64,000 nt of DNA from positions 1,330,001 to 1,394,000 of the forward strand of contig CP000781.1 of assembly GCA_000017645.1 (NCBI GenBank), written 5' to 3'. Under the pieces are notes generated by a model that searched no databases, was not told where the DNA came from, and worked only from the letters and a program-made list of their open reading frames with translations. Source of the stretch: Xanthobacter autotrophicus Py2 (GTDB taxonomy: Bacteria > Pseudomonadota > Alphaproteobacteria > Rhizobiales > Xanthobacteraceae). Below are positions 1 to 10,068 of the stretch, piece after piece. A program made the position numbers and the translations under genes. Numbering within the stretch: position 1 is the stretch's first letter; each line of letters starts with the position of its first letter.

Positions 1-311
1 TCGCGGGCGAGTGGGGCAAGGCGCGCCAGCGCCGTCCGGCAGGCCTGCGCCGGCACCACCAGCAGCAGGGCGTCGGTTGCGGCCACGGCGGCGAGATCCG
101 CGGTGGGGGTGACGGCGGGATCGAGCGCGATGCCCGGAAGGTCCGGCCGGTTCTCGCGCAATTGCGCCATCTCGGCCATGGCGGCGGCGTCGCGGCCCCA
201 CAGCACCACCTCGCGGCCGCCCTGGCGACCGGCGCGGGCGGCGGCATTGGCGAGCGCGGTGCCCCACGCGCCCGCACCCATGACGCCGATGCGCCGGTAA
301 GCAGCAGCCAT
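1..311 (-). CDS. gpsA: Glycerol-3-phosphate dehydrogenase (NAD(P)+), N-terminal part
   Basis: Makes sn-glycerol 3-phosphate from dihydroxyacetone phosphate for phospholipid synthesis in the cytosol. About 103 N-terminal residues are visible; the rest lies beyond the window edge. The start MAAAYRRIGVMGAGAWGTAL shows the Rossmann GxGxxG nucleotide-binding loop (GAGAWG), followed by a WGRD segment typical of GpsA. The ATG at 311 lies 6 bp after the tsaD stop, so the two genes are almost certainly one transcript; tsaD-gpsA adjacency is common in alphaproteobacteria. Family identification is strong although the catalytic domain cannot be seen. Confidence 0.9.
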   Translation of the reverse strand, partial: MAAAYRRIGVMGAGAWGTALANAAARAGRQGGREVVLWGRDAAAMAEMAQLRENRPDLPGIALDPAVTPTADLAAVAATDALLLVVPAQACRTALARLAPLAR

Positions 312-317
312 CGTGCG

Positions 318-1388
318 TCAGGCCCGGGCGTTGGCGGAGGCGGCGGCCGAGGGGTCCAGCGGCCAGCGGGCGCGGGGGCTGAAATCGAGCCGGTCGCGCA
401 TGCCGCGCGACAGCCGCTCGGCCCCGGCCCAGGCGATCATGGCGCCATTGTCGGTGCACAGCTCCGGCGACGGCATGGCGAAGCGGGTGTTCAGCTCGGC
501 GGCCACCTTGGCCAGTGTCTCGCGGATCATGCCATTGGCGGCGACCCCGCCGGCCACCACCAAAGCGGTGGGGCCACGGCCCAGCCGGTCGCGGAAGGCG
601 CGGGCGCCGGCACGTACCCGATCGGCAATCAGGTCCACCACCGCCGCCTGGAAGCTGGCGCACAGGTCCGCCACGTCGTCGTCGGAGAGCGGGGCAAGGC
701 GGTCCGCTTCAAGCCGCACGGCGGTCTTGAGGCCGGAGAGGGAAAAGTCCGGCTCGCGCCGGCCCAGCATGGGGCGGGGAAAGGCGAAGCGGCCGGCATA
801 ACCGAGCCTGGCCTGTGCCTCCACCTGCGGCCCGCCGGGATAGGGCAGGCTGAGCATCTTCGCCACCTTGTCGAAGGCCTCGCCCACGGCATCGTCCAGC
901 GTGGTGCCGAGGCGGGTGTAGCGGCCCACGTCCTCCACCGCGAGAAGCTGGGTGTGGCCGCCGGAGACCAGCAGCAGCAGATAGGGGAAGGCGACGCCGT
1001 CGGTGAGGCGCGCGGTCAGCGCGTGGGCTTCCAGATGGTTCACCGCCACCAGCGGCTTCTTGGCGGCCAGCGCGATGGCCTTGGCGGTGGTGAGGCCGAC
1101 GATGACCCCGCCGATGAGCCCCGGCCCGGCCGCCGCCGCGATGCCCGACAGCTCGGAATAATCCGCATTGGCCTGGCGCATGGCCTCGGCGATGACGTGG
1201 TCGAGGATCTCCACATGGGCGCGCGCCGCGATCTCCGGCACCACGCCGCCATAGGGCGAGTGGATCTCCACCTGCGAGCGGATCACGTTGGAGCGGATGT
1301 CGGACGCCCCCGAAGGCGAGCGCGCCACCACCGCCGCCGATGTCTCGTCGCACGTGGTCTCGATGCCGAGCACCAGAAGATCGGCCAC
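318..1388 (-). CDS. tsaD: tRNA N6-threonylcarbamoyladenosine transferase TsaD
   Basis: Transfers the threonylcarbamoyl group to A37 of ANN-decoding tRNAs together with TsaB and TsaE. The protein opens [20 protein letters not shown], the ASKHA ATPase signature, and contains the metal-binding HxxxH segment ([10 protein letters not shown]) and [10 protein letters not shown] choose the GTG at 1388 (356 aa, normal family length) because it has a GGAGGG ribosome site about 8 nt upstream. The open frame extends to an ATG at 1496, but that would overlap the divergent hemC start and add a non-conserved tail. It heads a transcript with gpsA and shares a 106-bp divergent promoter region with hemC. Confidence 0.95.
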   Translation of the reverse strand: MADLLVLGIETTCDETSAAVVARSPSGASDIRSNVIRSQVEIHSPYGGVVPEIAARAHVEILDHVIAEAMRQANADYSELSGIAAAAGPGLIGGVIVGLTTAKAIALAAKKPLVAVNHLEAHALTARLTDGVAFPYLLLLVSGGHTQLLAVEDVGRYTRLGTTLDDAVGEAFDKVAKMLSLPYPGGPQVEAQARLGYAGRFAFPRPMLGRREPDFSLSGLKTAVRLEADRLAPLSDDDVADLCASFQAAVVDLIADRVRAGARAFRDRLGRGPTALVVAGGVAANGMIRETLAKVAAELNTRFAMPSPELCTDNGAMIAWAGAERLSRGMRDRLDFSPRARWPLDPSAAASANARA

Positions 1389-1494
1389 GCCCTCACCCTC
1401 CCAGATCCGTTCTTGTACGGTATTCCAATATGGAGCCGCTGCGCCCGAACGCCGCTCTATCCCATTTCGATTCCGTCGCGCATTGTACGCCGCC

Positions 1495-2448
1495 ATGAGT
1501 GAGAATACGAAATCCGTTTACCATCCCGTCCACCCCCGTTTGCGCATCGGCACCCGTGGCAGCCCGCTGGCCCTGTGGCAGGCCCATGCGGTGCAGGCCG
1601 CGCTCGCTGTTGCGCTGGGGGTCGAGAAGGAGGCCATCGCCGTCGAGGTCATCAAGACCTCCGGCGACCAGATCCAGGACCGGGCGCTGTCCGAGGCGGG
1701 GGGCAAGGGCCTCTTCACCAAGGAGATCGAGGAGGCGCTGCTGGACGGCCGCGTCGACCTCGCCGTCCATTCCGCCAAGGACGTGGCGACGGTGCTGCCC
1801 GATGGCCTGCATCTGGCCGGCTATCTGCCGCGCGCCGACGTGCGCGATGCCCTGATTCTCAAGTCCGGCGCCGCGCTGGCCGACCTGCCGGCGGGCGCGA
1901 AGGTGGGCACCGCCTCGCTGCGGCGGGAGGCGCAGTTGCGCCGCATCCGTCCGGATCTGAAGGTGGAGCTGCTGCGCGGCAACGTCCACACCCGCCTCGC
2001 CAAGGTGAAGGACGGGGATTTCGACGCCACATTGCTGGCGCTTGCCGGCCTCACCCGCCTCGGCATGGCGCAGGCGGCAAGCTGCGTGCTGGCGACCGAT
2101 GATTTCCTGCCCGCCGTGGGGCAGGGGGCGGTGGCGATCGAGTGCCGCATCGCCGATCCCGATACCAATGCCGCCATCGCCGCTATCGCCTGCCGCGACA
2201 CCGGCATCGCGCTGGAGGCGGAGCGGGCGTTCCTGGCGGCGCTGGACGGCTCGTGCCGCACCCCCATCGCCGGCCTCGCCACGGTGGAGGGGGAGAGCGT
2301 GCGCCTGCGCGGCCTCGTCCTGTCGCCGGACGGCAGCGATGCCGCCGAGATCGCCGAACTGGCGCCCATCGCCGACGCGGCCCGGCTCGGCGCGGAATGT
2401 GGGGCGCGCCTGCGCACCAGCGCACCGGCGCGGGCGCTGGGGCTTTAG
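1495..2448 (+). CDS. hemC: Hydroxymethylbilane synthase (porphobilinogen deaminase)
   Basis: Polymerises four porphobilinogens to hydroxymethylbilane in tetrapyrrole synthesis. 317 aa from the ATG at 1495, normal length. [15 protein letters not shown] is the conserved N-terminus; [10 protein letters not shown] and the cofactor-attachment segment [11 protein letters not shown] (the Cys carries the dipyrromethane) are present. The reading frame extends upstream through the divergent tsaD promoter, but homology begins only at this ATG. It heads the cluster hemC, hemD, mitofilin-like gene, hemY-like gene, all on the plus strand, a layout conserved in alphaproteobacteria. The 237-bp spacer before hemD holds a family B hairpin. 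Confidence 0.96.
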   Translation: MSENTKSVYHPVHPRLRIGTRGSPLALWQAHAVQAALAVALGVEKEAIAVEVIKTSGDQIQDRALSEAGGKGLFTKEIEEALLDGRVDLAVHSAKDVATVLPDGLHLAGYLPRADVRDALILKSGAALADLPAGAKVGTASLRREAQLRRIRPDLKVELLRGNVHTRLAKVKDGDFDATLLALAGLTRLGMAQAASCVLATDDFLPAVGQGAVAIECRIADPDTNAAIAAIACRDTGIALEAERAFLAALDGSCRTPIAGLATVEGESVRLRGLVLSPDGSDAAEIAELAPIADAARLGAECGARLRTSAPARALGL

Positions 2449-2520
2449 GGCGGAGGGCACGGGAGAATGATGGTGCTCGCAGGTGAAGCGGGTTGATTGG
2501 GCCGGGACCGGCGCAGAACC

Positions 2521-2549
2521 CTCTCCCGCCGAGGAGGGGAGAGGGGGGC
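2521..2549. repeat. Family B palindromic repeat between hemC and hemD
   Basis: A GC-rich inverted repeat (CCCTCTCCC ... GGGGAGAGGG) about 70 bp after hemC. Related hairpins occur at 16276, 32367, 37326, 53533 and 61230. No T-tract follows, so it is not a classical terminator; it may stabilise or attenuate the hemC transcript. This copy has a diverged loop (GCCGAGGA instead of GCTTGCGG). Confidence 0.6.
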
Positions 2550-2685
2550 GCCAGCCCGAAGAGGTGGACGACGCGGGCGTAAGTGAAAACCCGGTTCCGG
2601 GCGCGGACTAAATTTCTTTGAGCGCCCCCACATTTTGACGACGGTTCTTTTCGAGCCCGGACACGTTTTTTTTGCAGAGGCCGCC

Positions 2686-3384
2686 ATGCATATTCTCGTC
2701 ACCCGTCCGGAGCCTGCCGCCTCCCAGACCGCCGAGCGCCTGCGCACCCTCGGCCACGCGGTGACGGTGGACCCCATGCTGCGCATCGCCCCCACCGCGC
2801 CGACCCTGCCGGAGGGGCCGTTCGATGCGGTGGCCTTCACCTCCATCAACGGCGTGAAAGCGTTTGCACAGCATCCGCAGGGGCCGGATTTCTTCCACCT
2901 GCCGGCCTTCGCCGTGGGCCCGCGCACCTCGAAGGAAGCGCGCGCCATCGGTTTTGCGAACGTCACCGACTGCGACGGCGACGCCTCGGCCCTCGCCGGG
3001 CGTATCGCGGGGGCGCTGCCGGCCGGGGCAAGGGTGCTGAATCCGGCGGGCGAGGACCGGGCGGCGGATCTTCAGGCGCTGCTGGCGGCGCCGGGCATCT
3101 CGCTGGAACTCGCCATCGTCTATGCCGCCCAGCCGGCCGATGCCCTCTCGGAGGAGGCGCATGCGGCGCTGGCCAGCGGAACCGTGACGGCAGCTTTGCA
3201 CTTGTCCCAGCGTACGGTGAAGACCCTGCTCGCATGTGTCGCCGCCGCCGGTCTTAACGATCGGTTGATCGAAGTGCGCCAACTGTGCCTGTCGGAACAG
3301 GTGGCCGAGCCGTTGGTGAAGGCGGGACTGAAGGTGGAGGTGGCCACGGCGCCCAACGAGGACGCGCTTCTCGCCCTGCTGTGA
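2686..3384 (+). CDS. hemD: Uroporphyrinogen-III synthase
   Basis: Cyclises hydroxymethylbilane with D-ring inversion to uroporphyrinogen III. 232 aa from MHILVTRPEPAA, the typical HemD N-terminus; an AGAGG ribosome site precedes this ATG. An in-frame ATG at 2635 would add 17 residues without similarity to the family. HemD sequences are poorly conserved; the assignment rests on the VTRPEP start, the length, the two-domain pattern (AFTSINGVKAF; the second half with ALHLSQRTVKTLL) and the position right after hemC. Confidence 0.9.
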   Translation: MHILVTRPEPAASQTAERLRTLGHAVTVDPMLRIAPTAPTLPEGPFDAVAFTSINGVKAFAQHPQGPDFFHLPAFAVGPRTSKEARAIGFANVTDCDGDASALAGRIAGALPAGARVLNPAGEDRAADLQALLAAPGISLELAIVYAAQPADALSEEAHAALASGTVTAALHLSQRTVKTLLACVAAAGLNDRLIEVRQLCLSEQVAEPLVKAGLKVEVATAPNEDALLALL

Positions 3385-3495
3385 TGGCATGTGACATGAC
3401 CTCGCGTAGCGGGGCTGTTGCGGTGCGACGCGGGGCGGTTTATCCGGAACCGGTACAGCGGATCCGAACTCACGATGGAGGCACGAGAGACGCCT

Positions 3496-5175
3496 ATGGC
3501 GAGCGACGATCCGAAGGCGGAGGGCTTCGCGTCCCGCCCGTCCCGCACCCCGCCCACGCTGGACCTGAAGGCCGAGGAGGTCGCGACCGCCTCGGGCGCG
3601 CCCGGTGCGACCGCAGCCCAGGACACTGGCGCAAAGAGCATTCCGGCCCCGGCTACCGGCGCGCCGCAGTCGGGCACTGACCCGAAGGCCGCAGGGACCG
3701 CCGGCAAGCCGGCCGACACCAAGCCGGTGGAAACGAAGCCGGGGGAATCCAGGCCGGCTCCGTCCATGCCGGTGGAGCCCAAAGCGGCTGACCCTAAGCC
3801 CTCCACCACCCCATCGACCGGGCCGAAGCTGTCGGATGCCAAGCCGTCCGACGCCAAGCCGTCCGACGCCAAGCCGTCCGACACCAAGCCGTCCGACACC
3901 AAGGCGGCGGGATCGAAGCCGGGCGAGGCCGCGGCCTCCGGCGAATCGGCGCCCGTCGCTGCTGCCACGGCCTCCACTCCCGTTCCGCCCGCACCTGCAC
4001 CGGCCCGTTCGGGCAATGGCGGGGCGGTGTTTGCCGGCCTGATCGCCGGCATCATCGGCGGTGGCGCCGTGGCCGGTGGCCTGTGGTATGCGCTTCCGCA
4101 ATTCTTTCCGGCGCCCGCTCCCGTGGTGGAGCCAGCCCCGGTGGTGAACCTGACGCCGCTGCAGAACCGCATCGCCGCCATCGAGGCCCGCCCGGCCTTC
4201 GATCCGCGCGCCATCGCCGCCTTGTCCGAGCGGCTGGAGCGCAGCGAGGCGACCCTGAAATCGCTTGAAGCCACGGTGGCGGCGCTGAAGTCCACGCCGG
4301 CCCCGACCGGCGCAGCCGCCCCGGCTCAGGCTCAGGCCCCCGCGACCGCGGTGCCGCCGGCCCTGTTGAAAACGGTGGATGACCTGAAGGCGAGCAGCGA
4401 GGCGACGCGGGACGCGCTCGCCACCGCCCGCCGCGACATCGAGGCCCTGCGCACGGTGGAGAGCAACCTCCATACGGCGGTGGCCGCCGCTACCGCCGGT
4501 GCCCAGCAGGCCGGCGCCCAGGCCCAGGCGCAGGTTCAGGCCCTTGCGCAGTCCCTCACCCCCAAGGTGGAGGCTGTCGGCCCGCGCCTCGATGCGCTGA
4601 AGGCGCAGATCGAGGAGGCGACTGCCGCCGCCACCGCCTTCAACCGCGCCGCCGCCGGCCTCGTTGTGCTCTCCACCTTCCGCGATGCGGTGGTCTCCGG
4701 CCGTCCCTTCGCGGCCGAGCTTGCCGCCGCCCGCACCACGCTGGGGCCGGCCGCCGGCCAGCTCGATCCGTTCGCCCCCGCTGCGGCGACGGGCTATGCG
4801 GCGCCGGCAAAGCTCGCCGCCACGCTGGCGCAGCAGGGCGCCGCCGCCATCGCCGCCGAGCGCCCCGCGCCCGCGCCGGTGGATTCGTCCGCCTCGCTGG
4901 TGGACCGGCTGCTGTCCTCGGCCGAGAGCCTGGTGAAGGTGCGCCCGGTCACGGGTCCCGGCTCGGTGGATCTGGAAGGCCTGATTGCCACCGCCGTCGG
5001 CCAGGTGAAGGCCGGCCAGCTGGATGATGCCCTCATCACGCTCAAGAAGCTGCCGGATCCGGTGCAGGCCCGCCTTGCCGTGATCCGCGAGATCGAGGCG
5101 CGCACCGCTGCGGTGCGTGTCGCCGGGACGCTCTACCAGCAGCAGCTCGCCGCCATTTCGAGGAAGGTGCCGTGA
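3496..5175 (+). CDS. Mitofilin-domain inner-membrane protein (COG4223-like)
   Basis: Bacterial relative of mitochondrial Mic60/mitofilin, thought to shape or stabilise the inner membrane. About 559 aa. Order: a cytoplasmic tail rich in Pro, Ala and Lys (residues 1-165) containing five KPSDA/T-type pentapeptides; one transmembrane segment (AVFAGLIAGIIGGGAVAGGL, about 175-195); a long Ala/Glu-rich predicted coiled coil (about 230-390); a C-terminal mitofilin-like helical domain. It sits between hemD and the hemY-like gene, its usual alphaproteobacterial place, and its TGA overlaps the GTG of the next gene. The start is uncertain: ATG at 3475 is also in frame, but 3496 has a better placed GAGAG upstream. 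Confidence 0.85.
   Translation: MASDDPKAEGFASRPSRTPPTLDLKAEEVATASGAPGATAAQDTGAKSIPAPATGAPQSGTDPKAAGTAGKPADTKPVETKPGESRPAPSMPVEPKAADPKPSTTPSTGPKLSDAKPSDAKPSDAKPSDTKPSDTKAAGSKPGEAAASGESAPVAAATASTPVPPAPAPARSGNGGAVFAGLIAGIIGGGAVAGGLWYALPQFFPAPAPVVEPAPVVNLTPLQNRIAAIEARPAFDPRAIAALSERLERSEATLKSLEATVAALKSTPAPTGAAAPAQAQAPATAVPPALLKTVDDLKASSEATRDALATARRDIEALRTVESNLHTAVAAATAGAQQAGAQAQAQVQALAQSLTPKVEAVGPRLDALKAQIEEATAAATAFNRAAAGLVVLSTFRDAVVSGRPFAAELAAARTTLGPAAGQLDPFAPAAATGYAAPAKLAATLAQQGAAAIAAERPAPAPVDSSASLVDRLLSSAESLVKVRPVTGPGSVDLEGLIATAVGQVKAGQLDDALITLKKLPDPVQARLAVIREIEARTAAVRVAGTLYQQQLAAISRKVP
3826..3900 (+). repeat. 15-bp in-frame tandem repeat in the mitofilin-like gene
   Basis: Five consecutive 15-bp units (AAGCCGTCCGACGCC type; the first is diverged, the other four nearly identical) encode KLSDA, KPSDA, KPSDA, KPSDT, KPSDT in the cytoplasmic tail. 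The unit is a multiple of three, so copy-number change keeps the frame. Confidence 0.9.
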
Positions 5176-6875
5176 TCCGCCTCGTCCTATTCCTGCTCCT
5201 GCTCGTCGCCATCACCTTCGGCGTCTCCTGGCTGGCCGACCGGCCGGGCGAGGTGACGGTGGTGTGGGAAGGCGTCGCCTATGGCACCACCGTGCCCGTG
5301 GCGCTGGCGGTGATCGCCGTCGTCGCCGGCCTCATCCTGATCCTGTGGCGCATCCTCTCCCTGCTGGTGCGCTCGCCGAAGATCATTGCTGCCTTCTCCC
5401 GCCGTCGCCGGCGCGAGAAGGGCTGGAACGCGGTGACGCGCGGCCTGCTCGCGGTGGGCATCGGCGACAATGCCGCCGTGCGCCAGGCCCGGCACGATGC
5501 CGCCCGGCTTCTGCCCCATGAGCCGCTGACCCACCTGCTCACCGCCCAGGCGGCGCAGCTCGATGGCAAGCACGAGGTGGCGGTCGCCGCCTTCCGCGCC
5601 ATGGTGGACAAGCCCGAGACCCGCCTGCTTGGCCTGCGCGGCCTCCACATGGAGGCGCGCAAGGCGGGGGACAAGGTGGCCGCCTATGCCATCGCCGAGG
5701 AAGCCGCCTCCGCCGCGCCGACGCTGGGCTGGGCGGCGGATGCCGTGATCGAGGCGCGCTGCGCCGCCGGCGATTATGCCGGCGCGCGGGGCGTGCTGGA
5801 GCGCCAGATGGCCCTCAAGGGGATCGACAAGGCCCAGTATCGCCGCCGCAAGGCGGTGCTGCTCGCCGCCGAGGCCATCGCGCTGGAGCATTCCGATCCG
5901 CTGGTGGCGCGAGAGAAGGCGGTGGAGGCGGTGCGCCTCGCCCCCACTCTGGTGCCTGCCGCCGCCTGCGCCGGCCGCCTGCTGGGCGCCGCCGGCGAGC
6001 TGCGCAAGGCTGCCAAGGTGGTGGAGACCGCCTTCGCCACCAATCCCCATCCCGAGCTGGCGGACGTGGAGGCCTACCTGCGGCCCGGCGACGCGGCGCA
6101 GGATCGCCTGAAGCGCATCCGCACCCTGGTGAACCGGGCGCCCAGCCATCGCGAGAGCGCCATCGCGCTGTCGCGCGCTGCCATCGACGCGCATGAGTTC
6201 CGGCAGGCCCGCCTGGTGTTGGAGCCGCTGCTCGCCGAGCCGAGCCAGCGGGTCTGCCTGCTCATGGCCGAACTTGAAGCTGCCGAACATGCCGATATCG
6301 GCAAGGCCCGTGAATGGACCGCGCGTGCCGTGCGGGCCCATCGCGATCCGGCCTGGATCGCCGACGGCGTGGTGTCCGATGCCTGGGCGGCAGTGTCGCC
6401 GGTGTCCGGAAAGCTCGACGCCTTCGTGTGGGAGGTGCCCCCCGGCGTCTCCGCCACCCCGATCCTCGAGCATGAGGCGGAGCGGGTGAAGGCGGCCATT
6501 GCCGCCGTCCGCGCCAGCGAGGAGGCCAAGGCCGCAGTTGCCGCCGCCGAAGCCGCTGCCCTTGTTGCCGCCGCCGAGGCGGAAGCCGCCGCGCTCACGC
6601 CCCCCAAGGAGGAGCCGAAGCCGGAGCCGGTCGTGGTGCCGGAGCCGGAACCGGCGGTGGTGGTCGCGCCGCCAGCTCCCGCAAAGCCAGCGCCTGCGCC
6701 GGTTTCACCGGAGCCGACGCCGGCCCCGTCCGCAGCGGCGAACGGGAAGGGGAAGGCGTCGCGGCCCGCCCCCATCGTCGCCCTGCCGCCCCTGCCGGAT
6801 GATCCCGGACCGGACGGGGAAACCCCGGACGAGCCGGAAACCCCCGGCAAGAAGCGCCGCTTGATGGGGCTTTGA
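5172..6875 (+). CDS. hemY: HemY-type TPR membrane protein
   Basis: Inner-membrane protein of unknown biochemical role linked to tetrapyrrole synthesis by gene order; not the Bacillus HemY oxidase. 567 aa. Two N-terminal membrane segments (about 1-20 and 40-65: VPVALAVIAVVAGLILILWR) form the HemY_N domain, followed by a basic RRRRREKGW stretch and TPR-like helical repeats to about residue 420. The tail from about 440 is Ala-, Glu- and Pro-rich and probably disordered. It starts with GTG, overlapping the previous TGA (GTGA), so translation is likely coupled. The last 120 residues look lineage-specific. Confidence 0.85.
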   Translation: MIRLVLFLLLLVAITFGVSWLADRPGEVTVVWEGVAYGTTVPVALAVIAVVAGLILILWRILSLLVRSPKIIAAFSRRRRREKGWNAVTRGLLAVGIGDNAAVRQARHDAARLLPHEPLTHLLTAQAAQLDGKHEVAVAAFRAMVDKPETRLLGLRGLHMEARKAGDKVAAYAIAEEAASAAPTLGWAADAVIEARCAAGDYAGARGVLERQMALKGIDKAQYRRRKAVLLAAEAIALEHSDPLVAREKAVEAVRLAPTLVPAAACAGRLLGAAGELRKAAKVVETAFATNPHPELADVEAYLRPGDAAQDRLKRIRTLVNRAPSHRESAIALSRAAIDAHEFRQARLVLEPLLAEPSQRVCLLMAELEAAEHADIGKAREWTARAVRAHRDPAWIADGVVSDAWAAVSPVSGKLDAFVWEVPPGVSATPILEHEAERVKAAIAAVRASEEAKAAVAAAEAAALVAAAEAEAAALTPPKEEPKPEPVVVPEPEPAVVVAPPAPAKPAPAPVSPEPTPAPSAAANGKGKASRPAPIVALPPLPDDPGPDGETPDEPETPGKKRRLMGL

Positions 6876-7056
6876 GGGCCGCTTGTCCCGATCGCGTTGA
6901 GACGGGCGCGCGCATTCGCCAAACGGCGGTGGTGCGCGCCCCTGCGGGGATTGCCGGGGCGCAGGCCGTCCCGGCGGGTCTCGCGCTATCCCTTCTCCTG
7001 CCCCGCGCCGGCCCTGCCGCCTTGTGGCGAACCCGCGCCGATGCTATGCGGCGCGG

Positions 7057-8862
7057 ATGACCGCCAGCGCCCAGAAGAACATTCGCAACTTCTCCATCGT
7101 CGCCCACATCGATCATGGGAAATCGACCCTCGCCGACCGCCTGATCCAGATCACCGGCGGTCTCACCGAGCGGGAGATGACGGATCAGGTGCTCGACAGC
7201 ATGGATATCGAGCGCGAGCGCGGCATCACCATCAAGGCCCAGACGGTGCGCCTGTCCTACAAGGCCAAGGACGGCGAGACTTACATCCTCAACCTCATCG
7301 ACACCCCCGGGCACGTGGACTTCGCCTACGAGGTGAACCGGTCGCTCGCCGCCGTGGAGGGTTCGCTGCTGGTGGTGGATGCCTCCCAGGGCGTGGAGGC
7401 GCAGACGCTGGCCAACGTCTACCAGGCCATCGACAACAACCACGACATCGTCCCTGTCCTGAACAAGGTGGACCTGCCTGCCGCCGAGCCGGAGAAGGTG
7501 AAGGCGCAGATCGAGGACGTGATCGGCCTCGACGCCTCCGATGCCATCGGCATTTCCGCCAAGACCGGCCTCAACGTGGACCAGGTGCTGGAAGCCATCG
7601 TCACCCGCCTGCCGCCGCCCATGGGCGACCGCGCCGCGCCGCTGAAGGCGCTGCTGGTGGATTCTTGGTACGACACCTACCTCGGCGTGGTGGTGCTGGT
7701 GCGCATCATCGACGGCGTGCTGAAGAAGGGCCAGCGCATCAAGATGATGGGCTCGGGCGCTGTGAACGACGTGGATCGCGTGGGCGTGTTCACCCCGAAG
7801 ATGGTGGCCATGGCCGAGCTTGGCCCCGGCGAGATCGGCTTCCTCACCGGCTCCATCAAGGAAGTGGCCGACACCCGCGTCGGCGACACCATCACCGAAG
7901 ACAAGCGCCCCTGCGCCGACATGCTGCCGGGCTTCAAGCCGGCGCAGCCGGTGGTGTTCTGCGGCCTGTTCCCGGTGGATGCGGCGCAGTTCGAGGATCT
8001 GCGCGCCGCCATGGGCAAGCTGCGCCTCAACGACGCCAGCTTCTCCTACGAGATGGAAACCTCCGCCGCGCTGGGCTTCGGCTTCCGCTGCGGCTTCCTC
8101 GGGTTGCTGCACCTGGAGATCATCCAGGAGCGGCTGGAGCGCGAGTTCAACCTCGACCTCATAGCCACCGCGCCCTCGGTCATCTACGAGATCCAGATGA
8201 CCGATGGTTCGGTCATCGACCTGCACAATCCGGCGGACATGCCGGACGTGGTGAAGATCGAGGAGATCCGCGAGCCGTGGATTCGCGCCACCATCCTCAC
8301 GCCGGACGAGTATCTCGGCTCGGTGCTGAAGCTGTGCCAGGACCGGCGCGGCACCCAGATCGAGCTCACCTATGTGGGCGCGCGGGCCATGGTGACCTAT
8401 GACCTGCCCCTCAACGAGGTGGTGTTCGATTTCTACGACCGGCTCAAATCCATCTCCAAGGGCTACGCCTCCTTCGACTACCAGATCACCGAGTACCGCG
8501 CCGGCGACCTGGTGAAGATGTCCATCCTGGTGAATTCGGAGCCGGTGGACGCCCTCTCCATGCTGGTGCACCGCGCGCGCGCCGACGCGCGCGGCCGGGT
8601 GATGTGCGAGAAGCTGAAGGACCTGATCCCCCAGCATCTGTTCAACATCCCGATCCAGGCCGCCATCGGCGCCAAGATCATTGCCCGCGAGACCATCAAG
8701 GCCCTGCGCAAGGACGTGACCGCCAAGTGCTACGGCGGCGACATCTCCCGCAAGCGCAAGCTTCTGGACAAGCAGAAGGAAGGCAAGAAGAAGATGCGCC
8801 AGTTCGGCAAGGTGGAGATCCCGCAGGAGGCCTTCATCGCCGCGCTGAAGATGGACGAATAG
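7057..8862 (+). CDS. lepA: Elongation factor 4 (LepA), ribosomal back-translocase GTPase
   Basis: GTPase acting on the ribosome, implicated in 30S assembly and stress translation. 601 aa, the usual size. Visible G motifs are [14 protein letters not shown] (G1), the RGITIKAQT switch region, DTPGHVDF (G3) and NKVD (G4). The C-terminus is the LepA-specific [20 protein letters not shown] segment region. I place the start at the ATG at 7057 ([20 protein letters not shown]); an in-frame ATG at 7024 adds 11 unconserved residues. It stands alone, 181 bp after the hemY-like gene. Confidence 0.97.
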   Translation: MTASAQKNIRNFSIVAHIDHGKSTLADRLIQITGGLTEREMTDQVLDSMDIERERGITIKAQTVRLSYKAKDGETYILNLIDTPGHVDFAYEVNRSLAAVEGSLLVVDASQGVEAQTLANVYQAIDNNHDIVPVLNKVDLPAAEPEKVKAQIEDVIGLDASDAIGISAKTGLNVDQVLEAIVTRLPPPMGDRAAPLKALLVDSWYDTYLGVVVLVRIIDGVLKKGQRIKMMGSGAVNDVDRVGVFTPKMVAMAELGPGEIGFLTGSIKEVADTRVGDTITEDKRPCADMLPGFKPAQPVVFCGLFPVDAAQFEDLRAAMGKLRLNDASFSYEMETSAALGFGFRCGFLGLLHLEIIQERLEREFNLDLIATAPSVIYEIQMTDGSVIDLHNPADMPDVVKIEEIREPWIRATILTPDEYLGSVLKLCQDRRGTQIELTYVGARAMVTYDLPLNEVVFDFYDRLKSISKGYASFDYQITEYRAGDLVKMSILVNSEPVDALSMLVHRARADARGRVMCEKLKDLIPQHLFNIPIQAAIGAKIIARETIKALRKDVTAKCYGGDISRKRKLLDKQKEGKKKMRQFGKVEIPQEAFIAALKMDE

Positions 8863-8990
8863 CGCGCGCGCACTGGTCCTGTGTTGGCCTGAACGCGGTC
8901 CCGCCGCGCCGCCGCCGGCCCGTCTCTTGCATGATATTCAGGCACAAGCCGAATCGGACCTGATCCGGCCGATCGGCGGGGCGGGAAGGA

Positions 8991-9986
8991 ATGCCGGACG
9001 TGTCATCGATCCCGGAGAACGAGCGGGTGTATGGGCTCAAGGGTGTGCTGGAGCATAGCTTCGAGCGCACCCGCCACGACGCCTCAGGCGCGCTTGCCGA
9101 CTACATTCCCGAACTCGCCAAGGCCGATCCCGACCGTTTCGGCATCGCAATGGCCTCGGTCTCCGGCGAGGTGGTGGGCGTGGGCGACGTGGATCTGCCC
9201 TTCACCATCCAGTCCATTTCCAAGGCGCTGGCCTATTGCCTGGCGCTGGAGGCGCTGGGCCGGGACAAGGTGCTCGCCCATGTGGGCGTCGAGCCGTCCG
9301 GCGATGCCTTCAACGCCATCGTCTTCGATGCGCTGTCCAACCGCCCCTTCAATCCCATGGTGAATGCCGGGGCCATCACCGTGTCCGGCCTTCTTTCGGA
9401 AGCGTTCGGGGCGGAGGCATTCGAGGTGGTGCTGGATCGCTTCTCCGCTGCCGCCGGCCGCCGGCTGGTGATGGACGAGACCGTGTTCCGCTCCGAGGCG
9501 CAGACCGGCCACCGCAACCGCGGCATCGCCCATCTGCTGAAATGCGCGGGCGCGCTCGGCGCCGATGTGGACGACGCGGTCGACCTTTATTTCCGCCAGT
9601 GCTCCATCCTCGTCACCGCCACGGATCTTGCGGTGATGGGGGCGACGCTGGCCAATATCGGTGAAAATCCGCTCACCGGCAGCGCCGCGTTCGCGGTGGA
9701 GGCGGTGCGCAACACCCTGTCGGTGATGTTCACCTGCGGCATGTATGATTTTGCCGGCAACTGGGCCTTCGACGTGGGCGTGCCGGCGAAAAGCGGAGTG
9801 GGCGGCGGCATCCTCGGCGTGGTGAACCGCCAATTGGGCATCGGCACCTATTCGCCGCGCCTGGACGCCAAGGGCAATTCGGTGCGCGGCATCTCGGCCT
9901 TCCGCGACCTCGCCGAAGAGATGGGGCTGCACGTGTTCGACCCCACCAACCGCGGCTCGTCCCTGCTCAGCGCCTATCGGCGCTGA
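8991..9986 (+). CDS. glsA: Glutaminase
   Basis: Hydrolyses L-glutamine to glutamate and ammonia. 331 aa; typical GlsA proteins are 305-330. The serine-lysine catalytic motif is in [10 protein letters not shown] (SISK), and [11 protein letters not shown], the GDAF/NAIV substrate pocket and [12 protein letters not shown] match the beta-lactamase-like glutaminase fold. A GGGAAGGA ribosome site lies just upstream of the ATG. Monocistronic, with a hairpin downstream shared with the convergent lipoprotein gene. Confidence 0.95.
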   Translation: MPDVSSIPENERVYGLKGVLEHSFERTRHDASGALADYIPELAKADPDRFGIAMASVSGEVVGVGDVDLPFTIQSISKALAYCLALEALGRDKVLAHVGVEPSGDAFNAIVFDALSNRPFNPMVNAGAITVSGLLSEAFGAEAFEVVLDRFSAAAGRRLVMDETVFRSEAQTGHRNRGIAHLLKCAGALGADVDDAVDLYFRQCSILVTATDLAVMGATLANIGENPLTGSAAFAVEAVRNTLSVMFTCGMYDFAGNWAFDVGVPAKSGVGGGILGVVNRQLGIGTYSPRLDAKGNSVRGISAFRDLAEEMGLHVFDPTNRGSSLLSAYRR

Positions 9987-10032
9987 ACCGGCTTTTGCGC
10001 TCCAGCGCGGCAGGGAAGGACTGAAGGGGAAA

Positions 10033-10053
10033 CGGCCGGCTCAAGGCCGGCCG
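10033..10053 (-). terminator. Hairpin between convergent glsA and lipoprotein genes
   Basis: Perfect 8-bp stem CGGCCGGC/GCCGGCCG with a 5-nt loop. Read on the minus strand it is followed by GTTTCCCC, so it fits best as the terminator of the lipoprotein gene; it may also end glsA. The T-run is weak. Confidence 0.5.
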
Positions 10054-10068
10054 GATCAGGCGTGCGGC

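Noticed and set aside
2636..2664. TTGACG as a -35 for a separate hemD promoter
   Set aside because: No acceptable -10 hexamer at the right spacing.
3826..3900. Possible CRISPR-like array
   Set aside because: 15-bp contiguous units without spacers, in frame within a coding sequence.
5187..6473. 428-codon open frame opposite the hemY-like gene
   Set aside because: Antisense shadow with no ribosome site or family resemblance.
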